Assembly: GCF_026151205.1 (NCBI RefSeq)
Contig: NC_087081.1
Span: forward strand, 17,603,859-17,667,858
Direction of reading: 5' to 3'
DNA from: Bolinopsis microptera
Taxonomy: Eukaryota; Ctenophora; Tentaculata; Lobata; Bolinopsidae
Length of the DNA stretch: 64,000 nt
Shown here piece after piece: positions 43,147 to 58,602 of the stretch (within the stretch, counting starts at the first letter, position 1; every line of letters starts with the position of its first letter). A program made the position numbers and the translations under genes. The notes under the pieces were generated by a model. The model saw only the letters and a list, made by a program, of their open reading frames with translations. It made no database searches and was not told where the DNA came from.

Positions 43147-43384
43147 GTTACCAATGTATCTTTACGCTGAGTTCGAATATGACCTAAACTATTACGTTTT
43201 CACCTAACCATGTGCTTTCGCGGGCGCGCTTGTTTCACAACAAGCGCCGTGAGGCGGGCGCGCGCCACTGCAAGCGCAAGGGCTCTGGATAGAGCAAATT
43301 ATGTTGATTAACGATGTCAACCCTTCCAATTCGTTGCTCTGCGAATTAACAGAACAATGATCTTGTCTGATCTTCAATGCGAAG

Positions 43385-43583
43385 TTACTGTCACCAAAAT
43401 GTAATTAGATCGAACGCAGAAATTAGATCGAACCGGTTCGATCTAGGAATTAGATCGAACGCCGGCGCGGCTTTCAATGTATTTGTATATGTATCTCGCG
43501 CCGGCGTTTGATCTAATTCCTATCGATCGAACCGGTTCGATCTAATTTCTGCGTTCGATCTAATTACATCTTGGTTACAGTAA
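43385..43583. mobile_element. Tc1-like MITE, near-perfect hairpin
   Basis: Inverted ends of about 85 nt (CTGTCACCAAAATGTAATTA and TAATTACATCTTGGTTACAG) sit between TA dinucleotides. The arms contain repeated ATTAGATCGAACG and GAACCGGTTCGATCTA palindromes. No gene. Confidence 0.8.
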
Positions 43584-43618
43584 GAATGATAGAAAATGGG
43601 GCAAAGACGTTGCTTTGA

Positions 43619-45145
43619 GCTGTAATTAAAAAAAATCAAGACACTTATAAAAATCAAGACACTAATGGGAGGGCAAATGGTCCCGATGGAATACCCAACG
43701 AGCTAATTAAGTACTCTAATAGTACAGTCCATGAACATTATGCTGGAATCATAAACAGTTGTTTCGAGACACATACTTTCCCCATTTCCATTGGAGAGGC
43801 TACTATAACACCCTTACAGAAGCCAAAAAAACCTATTGGTCCTCTGAAGAATTTACGTCCACTCACCTTGTCCAATGCAGCCAGAAAAATTCTGTCTATG
43901 GCTACTCTTAAAAGGATAGAAGAAAAAGTGAACGCCTTCACTGGTCCATGGCAGTGTGCATATAAACGCGCTCGTTCTTGTGCTGATATTGTTTGGTGTC
44001 AGCGAGTTCTACTGTCAGTTGTCCAAAGGAAGAAATGGGAGTATCATCGCATGGGCATTGATATGTCTAGTGCGTTTGACACGATCAAACGCACTACGAT
44101 TCTTGAACTCCTGAAACTGTGTGGCTGTACTGAGGATGAGCTGAGGATTGTCCGGTTGTTGTTGTCCAACACAAAGCTACGAGTGAAGGTAAATGGAGTT
44201 CTTTCAGCTGAGTTTTTAAGTCTCCTTGGAGCTTTCCAAGGTGACTGTCTATCCGGCTGTCTGTTCACCCTTGTCTTGGCTGGTGCTTTGAATGAACTTA
44301 GATGGACTATAACAATCAGTTTAGATAGGCCGATCCCCCCGATTACTATTGCTGGCCTTCCACTTGACACTGAATATGCTGATGATGTTGACTTTAATGA
44401 TGAAGAGGAAGACAACTTGAGAGCTATTTTGCCCCAGGCAACAGCTATACTCGAGAAATGGAACCTCTTTGTCAATGAAGACAAAACGGACTTCACTCAT
44501 GTTTATTTAGCTAGTACGGGTGAAGTTGACAGTGATGGAAAATTAGTGTCGGGGAATGAAGCATGGAGGAAAAGTATCACTCTAGGGTCCGTCTTGTGTA
44601 GCAAAGCTGATATTCAGCGTCGCATAAACCTGGGATATGCTGCTTTCAACAATTACAAGAAGGCCTGGAGTGATAAACTGCCCCTAAACAAACGTCTAAT
44701 ACTGTACAATGCTTTAGTCGTATCGGTTCTTATGTACAACTCATCCTGTTGGGCCGTCCCCAAAATATTCCTTGAAAAACTAGATGTTGTTCACCGCAGA
44801 CATCTTCGCACTATTTTGAATATAAAGTACCCAGGAGTCATCTCCAACAAAAACTTGTATAAACGCTGCAATGCTGAACCATTGTCAGAAAAAGTGGCCC
44901 GTAGTCGGTGGAGAATGTTAGGACATGTTTTGCGGGGTCCTATTGACGGACCAGCGTTTTCTTCCCTCATTTTTGCCATCAATACACTGGACTTACCAGG
45001 GAGAAGAGGAAGACCCCAAAGCAATCTATTCTCGCTGATTGTGCATGATTTATGTAAAAGAAATCTTTATTTGAATAATATCTTTGACCTGCATTATCTC
45101 CGTAATTTGAGTTATGACAAGAGATATTGGCGGAATTTGCAATGA
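43619..45145 (+). pseudogene. LINE reverse transcriptase, 5'-truncated
   Basis: A 509-codon open frame, with no start methionine required by context because the element is truncated at its 5' end. Motifs: GPDGIPNELIK, PLKNLRPLTLSNAARKI, GIDMSSAFDTIKR (motif A), GAFQGDCLSGCLF (motif B), EYADDVDF (catalytic motif C), WNLFVNEDKTDF, then a thumb and a tail with KVARSRWRMLGHVLR. The endonuclease domain is absent. The frame itself is unbroken, so the insertion may be fairly young. Confidence 0.8.
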
Positions 45146-45354
45146 AGTTTTTAATTTTTAGTTTTTGTTTTAGGGAAAGATTAGACTTGGGCGTTGTTTT
45201 TTAAACTATCCCTTGTTTAGAACTTTGATTTAATAATTGATTTAATAACACTTATTTTACTTCGGTGTATTCCAACAGCCACATTCAACATTGTTACACA
45301 AGTGCAACCAGCCAATTACAGGAAGCCGGAGGATTTATTTGTCCAGTGACGGTT

Positions 45355-45465
45355 TTGACCATTGTTAATGATCTGGCCCGGCGCGCGCTACTTCGTAGCA
45401 CTTGCCATCGAGAAGAAAGCGGCGTGCGCTACTTCGAAGAAATTTAGACGAGTAACATCCGTCAA
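45355..45465. mobile_element. MITE family 2, third copy
   Basis: 111 nt from TTGACCATTGTTAATGATCT to GTAACATCCGTCAA. Flanks GTGACGGTT and GTGATGATT agree at 7 of 9 positions. Confidence 0.7.
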
Positions 45466-45477
45466 GTGATGATTAAG

Positions 45478-45705
45478 GTAGTGTGTACCATACTTTCTTC
45501 GCCCGAGACTTTTCTGCAATGTGCAGCTCCTCATTTAAGCCTCACACCCGATTTCTCGAGTATTCGGCAGAGTAGACCGGGGGGCTGCATAGACCACTCA
45601 GGATCCTTAGCTGAATGTCAACGACGCTCACCCCACGACCAGGCAGGCAGTGGGATTCGAAGTCGCAACCTTACGATTGTAAAACTGCGCTTCCCGGCCG
45701 AGAAT
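45478..45705 (-). mobile_element. tRNA-derived SINE copy 3
   Basis: In the sense direction a B-box-like GACTTCGAATCCC follows AATCGTAAGGTTGC. The shared body follows (CTAAGGATCCTGAGTGGTCT, ATGCAG, CTCTGCCGAATACTC, AAATGAGGAG). It also contains GGTCGTGGGGTGAGCGTCGT. Confidence 0.65.
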
Positions 45706-45709
45706 ATAA

Positions 45710-46480
45710 TGATTGGATGTGCCTCAAATTTTTCAGACAGATTCATGTTAGTCTATCTGCTATTATATCATTGCTACACTTTGTATACCTCTCTCGTGCA
45801 CTCTGGCCGGTCGCCGCGCGCGATCAAAAGGGGTTGCAGCGTGTGTGAAGTCTTTCAGTAAGCTAACCGATTATTGTTACAATTGGATCGAAGGAAGGTT
45901 AAATTCAATATGCATTTGGTTCAAGAATTTTTTGCTGGCTGAAATTAGCGCTAAAAAACCATCCTACAGTCGGCTCACTTTCGATGGCGCACTATTTATA
46001 TTACTACCTACTCTAGGATTAGAGTTAGTTTTGGTTTAAAAGTAATCGTGAAGATAATATAAAAATTTGAAGTACAAATTTGTTCTCCTTAACCATTAAC
46101 TTTAAATACTTTTCATTAAAATCGAAATCAGCATTTACAAATGTACACAAAACTGAGAACGGTCGAAATCTAATCGCGCCCGGCGAAACCACGATCCATG
46201 ATACACAACCCAGCAGACCTTACTGGCTGGCGATATTACTACAGGAATACAAGGAATACAAATTTAAAATCTTTAGTTACAATAGTAACTGTTAAGATAA
46301 TAACAATATCATATGATTTAAATTTATTATATTATATAACTTAAACCAAAGTGAAAAATAAAGATTTTGACAATAAATATTTTGTTTACAGTCGCCTTGG
46401 TAATGCTGTAATGCTTGAGCCAGGTCACTCTGCACTCATCATTGCGCGAAAAGAAACAGCGCTGGTACAGTGATGTTTAA
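45710..46480. other. non-coding intergenic stretch
   Basis: AT-rich with short open frames only. Nothing recognised. Confidence 0.5.
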
Positions 46481-46483
46481 TAT

Positions 46484-48533
46484 TCATGTACTGGCCAGAG
46501 AGTCGACGAATTTCTTGCGGTTGTTAAAACACGTAGTGGCAAATCTAGCAACGACTCTCGTGAGGTGGACTTGACTTTCGTTCGTGATTAATTCAATGAT
46601 TTCACTGTTGTTGCTGATGAGTTTGAGAACGTTTGATCCAGGGATGACAGCGTGAACAGGATAAGATGTCGCAGATGGTTTGTTTGGATTTGATATGATT
46701 GACTGGATCTTGTCTAGGACTTTTCGCCTCGATGCGGCGTTAAGATCACAATGGTTAAGGAAGTGATCTTCACTCTCAATAATACCAGAACCTAAGAGTA
46801 ATACTATATTGCACCAAGAGCATATTCGCTCGTCGCGAGGAGTTTGATTATATCGGCCAAGTTCAATTTCGAGTCGATGTGCACTGATCCGTAGTCTTGT
46901 GATATTAGCACGGTCGGCATATTTATTATTTAATGACACTGTCTAGGTAATATTCTTTGTTGAATTTGGATTTTAGGTCACGATAAAATTCTAATTTCCG
47001 AGAAGTGTTGATACAGGACCCCCAATATTCTCTAAAGCTACATTTCAAACTTTTAGTAATGACGTGGGGTGTGAATATTTTACTCCCGATGGGTTGTGTT
47101 GATTGCGGAGGAATTCGTTTCTTGAAACCGTTGTGAATAAGAAAGTCCTCTTTTGGTGGTTTTGCGATATTCGGGTTTCTTTCAGAAATTAACTTGGAGT
47201 GATTGTTTTTGAGTGTGCGGTAGGCTGTGACATGATCGGTAGAGAAACATGGGTCTAGCGCGAGGACAGGCTCCAGACCTCTGTACCAGTCCAATTTCAT
47301 GTTCATCTGTTCCTTGAAGGCTAATGAGACAAGGGAGTTATCTTTGAGATTTTTCAAGCGTTGGCTATATTTGAGAGTAAGGTTAATGCATTCATAGATC
47401 AATGGGTAGCGGCCTGACTCACCCCAGACGCCTGCGTTGCTGGCTTTACGGTTTACACCCAGTGACCATTTAAGAAAGTGAAGGTGAACTTTTTCGCTGT
47501 TCAGAAGGCTAATTTTCTTGAGGATACTAGTGTGAAATTTTGTTTTTGTGTCGGGATCCATATTAAGATCGACTTGTTTTGAGATGTGTTTTATGATAGC
47601 CATATTAGGTGTGTAAATAGGCGCTCCGTAAAGAACGATAGGTTGAATAAGACCATCAAAGAGTGTTGTTAGAGAGCGGAATGATAATTTGGATTTGTTT
47701 ACTGAGCTTTTCATGCCATAAAGTGCACGCATGGCTTTCTTTTTGAGCTCAGTTCGGGCATTTGTGAATGAGCCGGATTTGTGTATTTCGATTCCTAGAT
47801 AACAGTATGATTCGACTTCTTCTAACAAGTGATTACCAATTTTGAGGGGAACCGGCTGATAATTGTCAAAACGGGCATTAAATTTCATGAGTTTAGTTTT
47901 ATTTGCATTAATTTCGACGCCCCATTCCAAGCAGAAATTGTTCAAAGCATCGAGTTGCTTTTGGAGGGTTTTGGGGTCGAGTGCCAAGAGTATCAGATCA
48001 TCTGCCCATAGTAAGTGACTGATAAGTTGGTTCATTAGTTTTGGACAGTTATCATATTCTAGTCGAGGGGAAAGATCTCTGATGTATATCTTAAAAAGAT
48101 CAGGGGAAAGTGGATGACCCTGTTCAGTTCCTTTACTGATATCAAATTTTTCGCTGACAAATCCAAATAGTTTTATCTGGCCTGTGGAATTTTTGTACAT
48201 ATGTTTAAGAACATTAAAAGTTTTGCCAGTGATACCTAGTTTAGCTAATTTTAAGAAAAGAGCTTCACGGCAAATTGATTCACGATGTCAATCCTTCGCA
48301 TCTCGCCGATCTGCATTATTTGATGCGCGCGCGACCCAGTAGTGCATCGCGCTACAACACGGCAAACAGAGTCGAAGGCTTTCCGGAAGTCCACGAAAAC
48401 AGCATAAACGGGAACCTTGAGCTTTTTGTATTTAGACGTAAAGGTGTTGAGTGTGAGTATGTGGTCGTATGTTTGAGCTCCTTTAGCGAAGCCAAGTTGA
48501 TCGCCTCTTCACAGCTTGTTGAACTCCGCGCGC
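46484..48533 (-). pseudogene. LINE reverse transcriptase broken by a frameshift and a MITE
   Basis: Three segments on the minus strand. 48533-48367 holds GFAKGAQTYDHIL and the catalytic VDFRKAFDSV. 48274-46926 holds GTEQGHPLSPDLF, HLLWADDLILLAL (WADD in place of YADD), GVEINANKTKLM and CYLGIEIHKSGSF. 46939-46484, in another frame, holds ITRLRISAHRLEIELGR and a CCHC-type ERICSWCN...HFLNHC. The break between the first two is the insertion at 48275-48357. Confidence 0.82.
48275..48357. mobile_element. MITE family 1 copy inside the LINE gene
   Basis: 83 nt from TTGATTCACGATGTCAATCC to GCATCGCGCTACAA. Perfect 9-bp duplication CACGGCAAA (48266-48274, 48358-48366). The reverse-transcriptase frame resumes after it. 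Confidence 0.85.
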
Positions 48534-48639
48534 GCTCGTTAGTTCATTGCATTTGCACGCTTCAATTATTCCAAGAATGCAATTTCACCACGTACCACGT
48601 GATACGATTCAGCCAATCAGAGAACAAGAATCCGCAAAG

Positions 48640-49500
48640 TTAAAGCTGCGCAGTTTTATAAGGCTTAACATATGACTTTTCGCGATAGTTCAAAATCTAC
48701 ATTGTTTTGAATTTTCCTCCTGGGGAGGAAACGTTATTTTTACAAGGCGAACATTTTGTTGAAAACCAGATGTTTCTATCTCTTTTATTTTCGAAGTTAA
48801 GCCCCTACCAATAAGGTTTCCTGGGAATACAGCCGCGCACTCGGGCGCGGCGGGCCTACGACGTGAATATGGAATATAAACTTCAAAACTTAAGTGCCGA
48901 ATCAGTATTTACCTTACACGCCAGTGTTCATGCGCACGATGCGCTCTTTTCAAACTTCTTGTTCAGTAGTACTCGATCAAGACTAGCAAACCAGGTAAAT
49001 TCAGTAAGAATGGTTTCATAATCACAAAATAAATAAATATTTTATATTGTTTGTTGTTGAAATTCTAATTTATTTCGTTTACCGCGTGTAACATCAAACA
49101 TACGTTATACGTACAATTACACCATCAATGATGCAATACTAAAAATTATTTTTAAAATCTCAAAATCTCTAACAACATCCATATCTACACAATTATTTAT
49201 ATAGAAGAAAATAATAGGAAAGGAATATTCCTTATTTAATCCTTAACGCAATAATTAAAACCTATATGCTAAATTGCAAAATTTTTGTCTCATCATAAAT
49301 TATAATATTAGTAATTATATTAGGAAGGAACACTGCATGCAAGAATATAAAAAAGGTCTGTAAATTTAAATAAACATTTCATGATGATTGATGATGAAGT
49401 TTAAAAATCTGGACCTTAATGTTTCTTATTATACATTTTATTATTTTTAGGTTCAATTCGGTTACGCTGCTTCAATCAAAAATCGATGAAATTTAACAAA
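48640..49500. other. AT-rich intergenic stretch
   Basis: No gene or element recognised. Confidence 0.5.
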
Positions 49501-49557
49501 TGAAATCGGCGTTTAATCACACGTGTAGCTGTTTAATCACACGTGTAGCTGTTTAAT

Positions 49558-49692
49558 TTAATTGACGATGTCAATTCATCGCAGCTCGGCGAGGCACAGA
49601 AGCGCATCTCGCCAATCTAGCGAGAGAGAAGCTGTGAGTGTGAGAAGCCTCATTGAGTGCGCGGCGCGGCACAGTAACGCATCGCGCTACAA
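49558..49692. mobile_element. MITE family 1 copy in the E-box array
   Basis: 135 nt, TTAATTGACGATGTCAATTC to GCATCGCGCTACAA. Duplication CTGTTTAAT (49549-49557, 49693-49701) is perfect. Confidence 0.85.
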
Positions 49693-49982
49693 CTGTTTAA
49701 TCACACGTGCTAACTATTTAATCACACGTGTAGCTGTTTAATCACACGTGTAGCTGTTTAATCACACTTGGTAAATGTTTAATCACACGTGCAGCTGCTT
49801 AATCACACGTGTAGCTTTTTAATCACACGTGTAGCTTTTTAATCATACGTGCAGCTTTTTAATCACACGTGCTAACTGTTTAATCACACGTGCTAACTGT
49901 TTAATCACACGTGCTAACTGTTTAATCACACGTGCTAACTGTTTAATCACACGTGCTAACTGTTTAACTGCACGTGTTAACT

Positions 49983-50097
49983 TTGTAGTGCGATGCGTTA
50001 CTGTGCCGCGCCGCGCACTCAATGAGGCTTCTCGCTAGATCGGCGAGATGCGCTACTGTGCTGCGCCGAGCTGCGATGAATTGACATCGTCAATTAA
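49983..50097. mobile_element. MITE family 1 copy in the E-box array, opposite orientation
   Basis: 115 nt, TTGTAGTGCGATGCG to GACATCGTCAATTAA. Flanks GTGTTAACT and GTGCTAACT differ at one position. Confidence 0.82.
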
Positions 50098-50140
50098 GTG
50101 CTAACTGTTTAATCACACTTGGTATGTGGTAACTGTTGAA

Positions 50141-54164
<4,024 letters not shown>

Positions 54165-54169
54165 CTGAG

Positions 54170-54970
54170 GTAAACTGGTGGCTTAGAAACTAGTAATAGA
54201 ATTTAGTATTGTTTAGATTTTAGCAACTGACTTTCGTTATTATTGGTGCCCGAAAACTTTTAAAAAGTTGTTGGTGGACCAAATTATTGTCGCAAACATT
54301 CTGATTTAAATTCGAAACCGTGTTAAAATCTCTCAACTGTCTCCCCCTCCCCTCCCCCTCCCCCTCCCCCTCCCCCTCTCAACAAAACAAAGATACAAAA
54401 CAAAATATTACGAAAACGCAGGTTTGTGCGAATGTCTGGAAACCACACGCATGCTGTTCATACATCACACACTGTTGGTAACTTGATCTGCTGAAAATAT
54501 AACTAGTAACTAGACACTGCTCAGGTTTCGAAATTTAAAAATAGCTCAACCGAATTTAGCTTCAGCAGCAGTGGTGAGCGCATATACTGCTATAAAAACA
54601 AGAATAATCTTAAAGAACAATCTTAAAGGAGAATCTTAAAGGAGAATCTTCAAGAACAATCTTAAAGGAGAATCTTAAAGGAGAATCTTAAAGAACAATA
54701 TTTTTGCCGAAATGGCGAGCAAAATCTAATTATCACCCTAATGAGCAAATATGCACTGCCAAAAATATCCATGGACCACATCTAACCTGGTAACCTGGTA
54801 ACCGAAGTCAATACAGTGTACTACTACTACTACACTGTTACGTATAGTAAACTTGCGGCAGAGAGAATAACGACACCGCAGCTTTACTTATCAAGTGTAT
54901 CACTAGGAACCAAATACTAATACTCCTATACTATTAACCCATTGCTACTATTCAGTATCAGCTCAATAAT
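54170..54970. other. region upstream of the phosphatase gene
   Basis: No exon recognised. Holds a CCCCTC microsatellite (54345-54380) and duplicated AATCTTAAAGGAGAATCTTA units (54605-54690). Promoter elements cannot be defined from sequence alone. Confidence 0.5.
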
Positions 54971-54995
54971 ATCCAGCCTGATATTTGTGTTTCCA

Positions 54996-55018
54996 GGGGG
55001 GGGGGGGGGGGGGGGGGA
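54996..55018. repeat. poly-G tract
   Basis: Run of about 22 G followed by AAGGGGGCTGATAATATTAGG. Confidence 0.9.
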
Positions 55019-55089
55019 AGGGGGCTGATAATATTAGGAGGGGGGCTGTACTACTTGTAATAATAAATAATTCGCATTTCGTTCCCAAA

Positions 55090-57342
55090 TTAAACAGGAC
55101 CAGAGGTGCAGCACTAGGACCAGAGGTGCAGCACTAGGGCCAGGGGTGCAGCACTAGGGCCAAGGGTGCAGCACTAGGGCCAGCGGTGCAGCACTAGGGC
55201 CAGGGGTGCAGCAATAGGGCCAGGGGTGCAGCAATAGGGCCAGGGGTGCAGCAATAGGGCCAGGGGTGCAGCACTAGGGCCAGGGGTGCAGCACTAGGGC
55301 CAGCGGTGCAGCACTAGGGCCAGGGGTGCAGCACTAGGGCCAGCGGTGCAGCACTAGGGCCAGGGGTGCAGCAATAGGGCCAGGGGTGCAGCAATAGGGC
55401 CAGGGGTGCAGCAATAGGGCCAGGGGTGCAGCACTAGGGCCAGGGGTGCAGCACTAGGGCCAGCGGTGCAGCACTAGGGCCAGGGGTGCAGCAATAGGGC
55501 CAGGGGTGCAGCAATAGGGCCAGGGGTGCAGCAATAGGGCCAGAGGTGCAGCACTAGGGCCAGGGGTGCAGCACTAGGGCCAGAGGTGCAGCACTAGGGC
55601 CAGAGGTGCAGCATTAGGGCCAAGGGTATTGCACTAGGGCCAGAGGTGCAGCACTAGGGCCAGAGGTGCAGCATTAGGGCCAAGGGTGCAGCACTAGGGC
55701 CAGGGGTGCAGCACTAGGGCCAGGGGTGCAGCACTAGGGCCAGGGGTGCAGCACTAGGGCCAGAGGTGCAGCACTAGGGCCAGAGGTGCAGCATTAGGGC
55801 CAAGGGTGCAGCACTAGGGCCAGAGGTGCAGCACTAGAGCCAGAGGTGCAGCACTAGGGCCAGAGGTGCAGCACTAGGGCCAGGGGTGCAACACTAGGGC
55901 CAGAGGTGCAGCACTAGGGCCAGGGGTGCAGCAATAGGGCCAGGGGTGCAGCAATAGGGCCAGGGGTGCAGCACTAGGGCCAGGGGTGCAGCACTAGGGC
56001 CAGGGGTGCAGCACTAGGGCCAGCGGTGCAGCACTAGGGCCAGGGGTGCAGCAATAGGGCCAGGGGTGCAGCAATAGGGCCAGGGGTGCAGCAATATGGC
56101 CAGAGGTGCAGCACTAGGGCCAGGGGTGCAGCACTAGGGCCAGAGGTGCAGCACTAGGGCCAGAGGTGCAGCATTAGGGCCAAGGGTGCAGCACTAGGGC
56201 CAGAGGTGCATCACTAGGGCCAGGGGTGCAGCACTAGGGCCAGGGGTGCAGCACTAGGGCCAGGGGTGCAGCACTAGGGCCAGAGGTGCAGCACTAGGGC
56301 CAGAGGTGCAGCATTAGGGCCAGGGGTGCAACACTAGGGCCAGAGGTGCAGCACTAGGGCCAGGGGTGCAGCACTAGGGCCAGTGGTGCAGCACTAGGGC
56401 CAGGGGTGCAGCACTAGGGCCAGGGGTGCAGCACTAGGGCCAGAGGTGCATCACTAGGGCCAGGGGTGCAGCACTAGGGCCAGGGGTGCAACACTAGGGC
56501 CAGAGGTGCAGCACTAGGGCCAGGGGTGCAGCACTAGGGCCAGGGGTGCAGCACTAGGGCCAGAGGTGCAGCACTAGGGCCAGAGGTGCAGCAGTAGAAC
56601 CAGAGGTGCAGCACTAGGGCCAGAGGTGCATCACTAGGGCCAGGGGTGCAGCACTAGGGCCAGGGGTGCAGCACTAGGGCCAGGGGTGCAGCACTAGGGC
56701 CAGGGGTGCAGTACTAGGGCCAGGGGTGCAGCACTAGGACCAGGGGTGCAGCACTAGGGCCAGGGGTGCAGCACTAGAGCCAGGGGTGCAGCACTAGGAC
56801 CAGGGGTGCAGCATTAGGACCAGGGGTGCAGCATTAGGGCCAGGGGTGCAGCACTAGGGCCAGGGTGCAGCACTAGGGCCAGGGGTGCATCACTAGGGCC
56901 AGGGGTGCAGCACTAGGGCCAGGGGTGCAGCACTAGGGCCAGGGGTGCAGCACTAGGGCCAGGGGTGCAGCATTAGGGCCAGGGGTGCAGCACTAGGGCC
57001 AGAGGTGCAGCACTAGGGCCAGGGGTGCAGCACTAGGGCCAGGGGTGCAGCACTAGGGCCAGAGGTGCAGCACTAGGGCCAAGGGTGCAGCACTAGGGCC
57101 AGAGGTGCATCAATAGGGCCAGAGGTGCAGCACTAGGGCCAGGGGTGCAGCACTAGGGCCAGGGGTGCAGCACTAGGGCCAGAGGTGCAGCACTAGGGCC
57201 AGAGGTGCAGCACTAGGGCCAAGGGTGCAGCACTAGGGCCAGAGGTGCATCAATAGGGCCAGAGGTGCAGCACTAGGGCCAGGGGTGCAGCACTAGGGCC
57301 AGGGGTGCAGCACTAGGGCCAGGGGTGCAGCATTAGGGCCAG
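55090..57342. repeat. 20-bp satellite, about 113 units
   Basis: Unit GCCAGGGGTGCAGCACTAGG with recurrent single-base variants (CAGAGG, CAGCGG, CAAGGG, GCAATA, GCATTA). One unit is a base short near 56865. Confidence 0.97.
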
Positions 57343-57690
57343 TGCACCGGTGCTCGGTACAGTTAATTTTATTAAACTCGGACGTCTAAGTGTCCAAATA
57401 CGTACTGCAAGAACCAGAGCGGATTAGAGCCTCTATTATCTATTTTAGCTAAGAGCAACACGCAAAACACGTGATTCTAACTCGACCTTCTCATTGGCCA
57501 CAGTTCATACACAAATGTAGTTCGGGGAACTGGAGCAATTACCTATGTGCATGTCAAGTTGCATTATAAGAATTATAAAGGTTTGTATGTACTAGGCACT
57601 GTTTGATTGTGTAGATCTTGCGGACGATATACGAGAGCTCGGTTGTAATTTGTAAATTGACCGGGAGTCCAGGTATACCCTTAATTAAAC
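57343..57690. other. non-coding spacer
   Basis: Nothing recognised between the satellites. Confidence 0.5.
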
Positions 57691-57867
57691 CTGGGTGGAA
57701 GGGGGGGGGGGGGGGGTGAAAGGGAGTATACCCTTAATTTAACCTGGGTGGAAGGGGGGGGGGTGAAGGGGGTATACCATTAATGAACCCTGGGTGGAAG
57801 GGGGGGGGGGGGGGTGAAAGGGGGTATACCCTTAATTAAACCTGGGAGGAAGGGGGGGGGGGGGTAT
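57660..57867. repeat. G-tract repeat with GTATACCCTTAATTAAACCT
   Basis: Four units of about 60 nt: GTATACCCTTAATTAAACCT, GGGTGGAA, G tract of 10-17, GTGAAAGGG. Confidence 0.9.
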
Positions 57868-58029
57868 ATAGTAGTTCTATATAGTTCACTTCCTTATTTA
57901 ACCTCGTTCGTCAGTTTTTGGCTTTGCAAACAAGGCCCAACAAATTTGACTTTGTGCGTTGAGCTGGGGTTCCACACCATACTAGTTTTTTTTAACCGGA
58001 CACATCCTGTCTCCAAAATGAAGATTGGT

Positions 58030-58250
58030 GGTGTTACCATGGTTACATGGTGTTACCATGATTACATGGTGTTACCATGGTTACATGGTGTTACCATGGT
58101 TACATGGTGTTACCATGGTTACATGGTGTTACCATGGTTACATGGTGTTACCATGGTTACATGGTGTTACCATGGTTACATGGTGTTACCATGGTTACAT
58201 GGTGTTACCATGGTTACATGGTGTTACCATGGTGTTACCATGGTTACATG
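58030..58250. repeat. 19-bp repeat built on GTTACCATGGTTACATG
   Basis: About 12 units of GGTGTTACCATGGTTACAT. It shares the GTTACCATGGTTAC palindrome with the exon 1 donor array of the phosphatase gene. Confidence 0.95.
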
Positions 58251-58259
58251 TTGGCCAGT

Positions 58260-58600
58260 GTATCCTTGTATCTCAGGATCAGAGTATTGTTGATAAATAC
58301 CCCGGAGCAACTATAAAGGAGTTTCTAATCCGTATGAATATTATGTCGGTATGCATCATTAATTTGCAATTTGTAATTTGTAGGCGCACGCTCCTTATTA
58401 TCGTGTAATGGATGATCTCAGCATTACACCAAACAATGGTACTATAACTTGAAATACGAAACCAAATACAGCGCCGTATAAATAATGTCATACTACTTAA
58501 TCGTCTTATTCGTCTACACAATGCTAGTTCTCTCTAGTACACCGTAAATTTAAAGATTTAATAACCTACCTTACTAACAGCCTTATAAACAGGATTTTAT
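58260..58600. other. non-coding spacer before the 42-bp satellite
   Basis: Short open frames only; nothing recognised. Confidence 0.5.
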
Positions 58601-58602
58601 AA

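Larger units (their letters stand above)
49508..50127. repeat. 21-bp minisatellite with one E-box (CACGTG) per unit
   Basis: Units of TTTAATCACACGTGCTAACTG or ...GTAGCTG, about 18-20 in all. CACGTG is the palindromic E-box core. The array lies directly 3' of the phosphatase gene and hosts two MITE family 1 insertions. Confidence 0.9.

Noticed and set aside
46613-46640. Second hammerhead candidate (CTGATGA-like string)
   Set aside because: No stem II or GAAA partner; the sequence is part of a LINE coding region.
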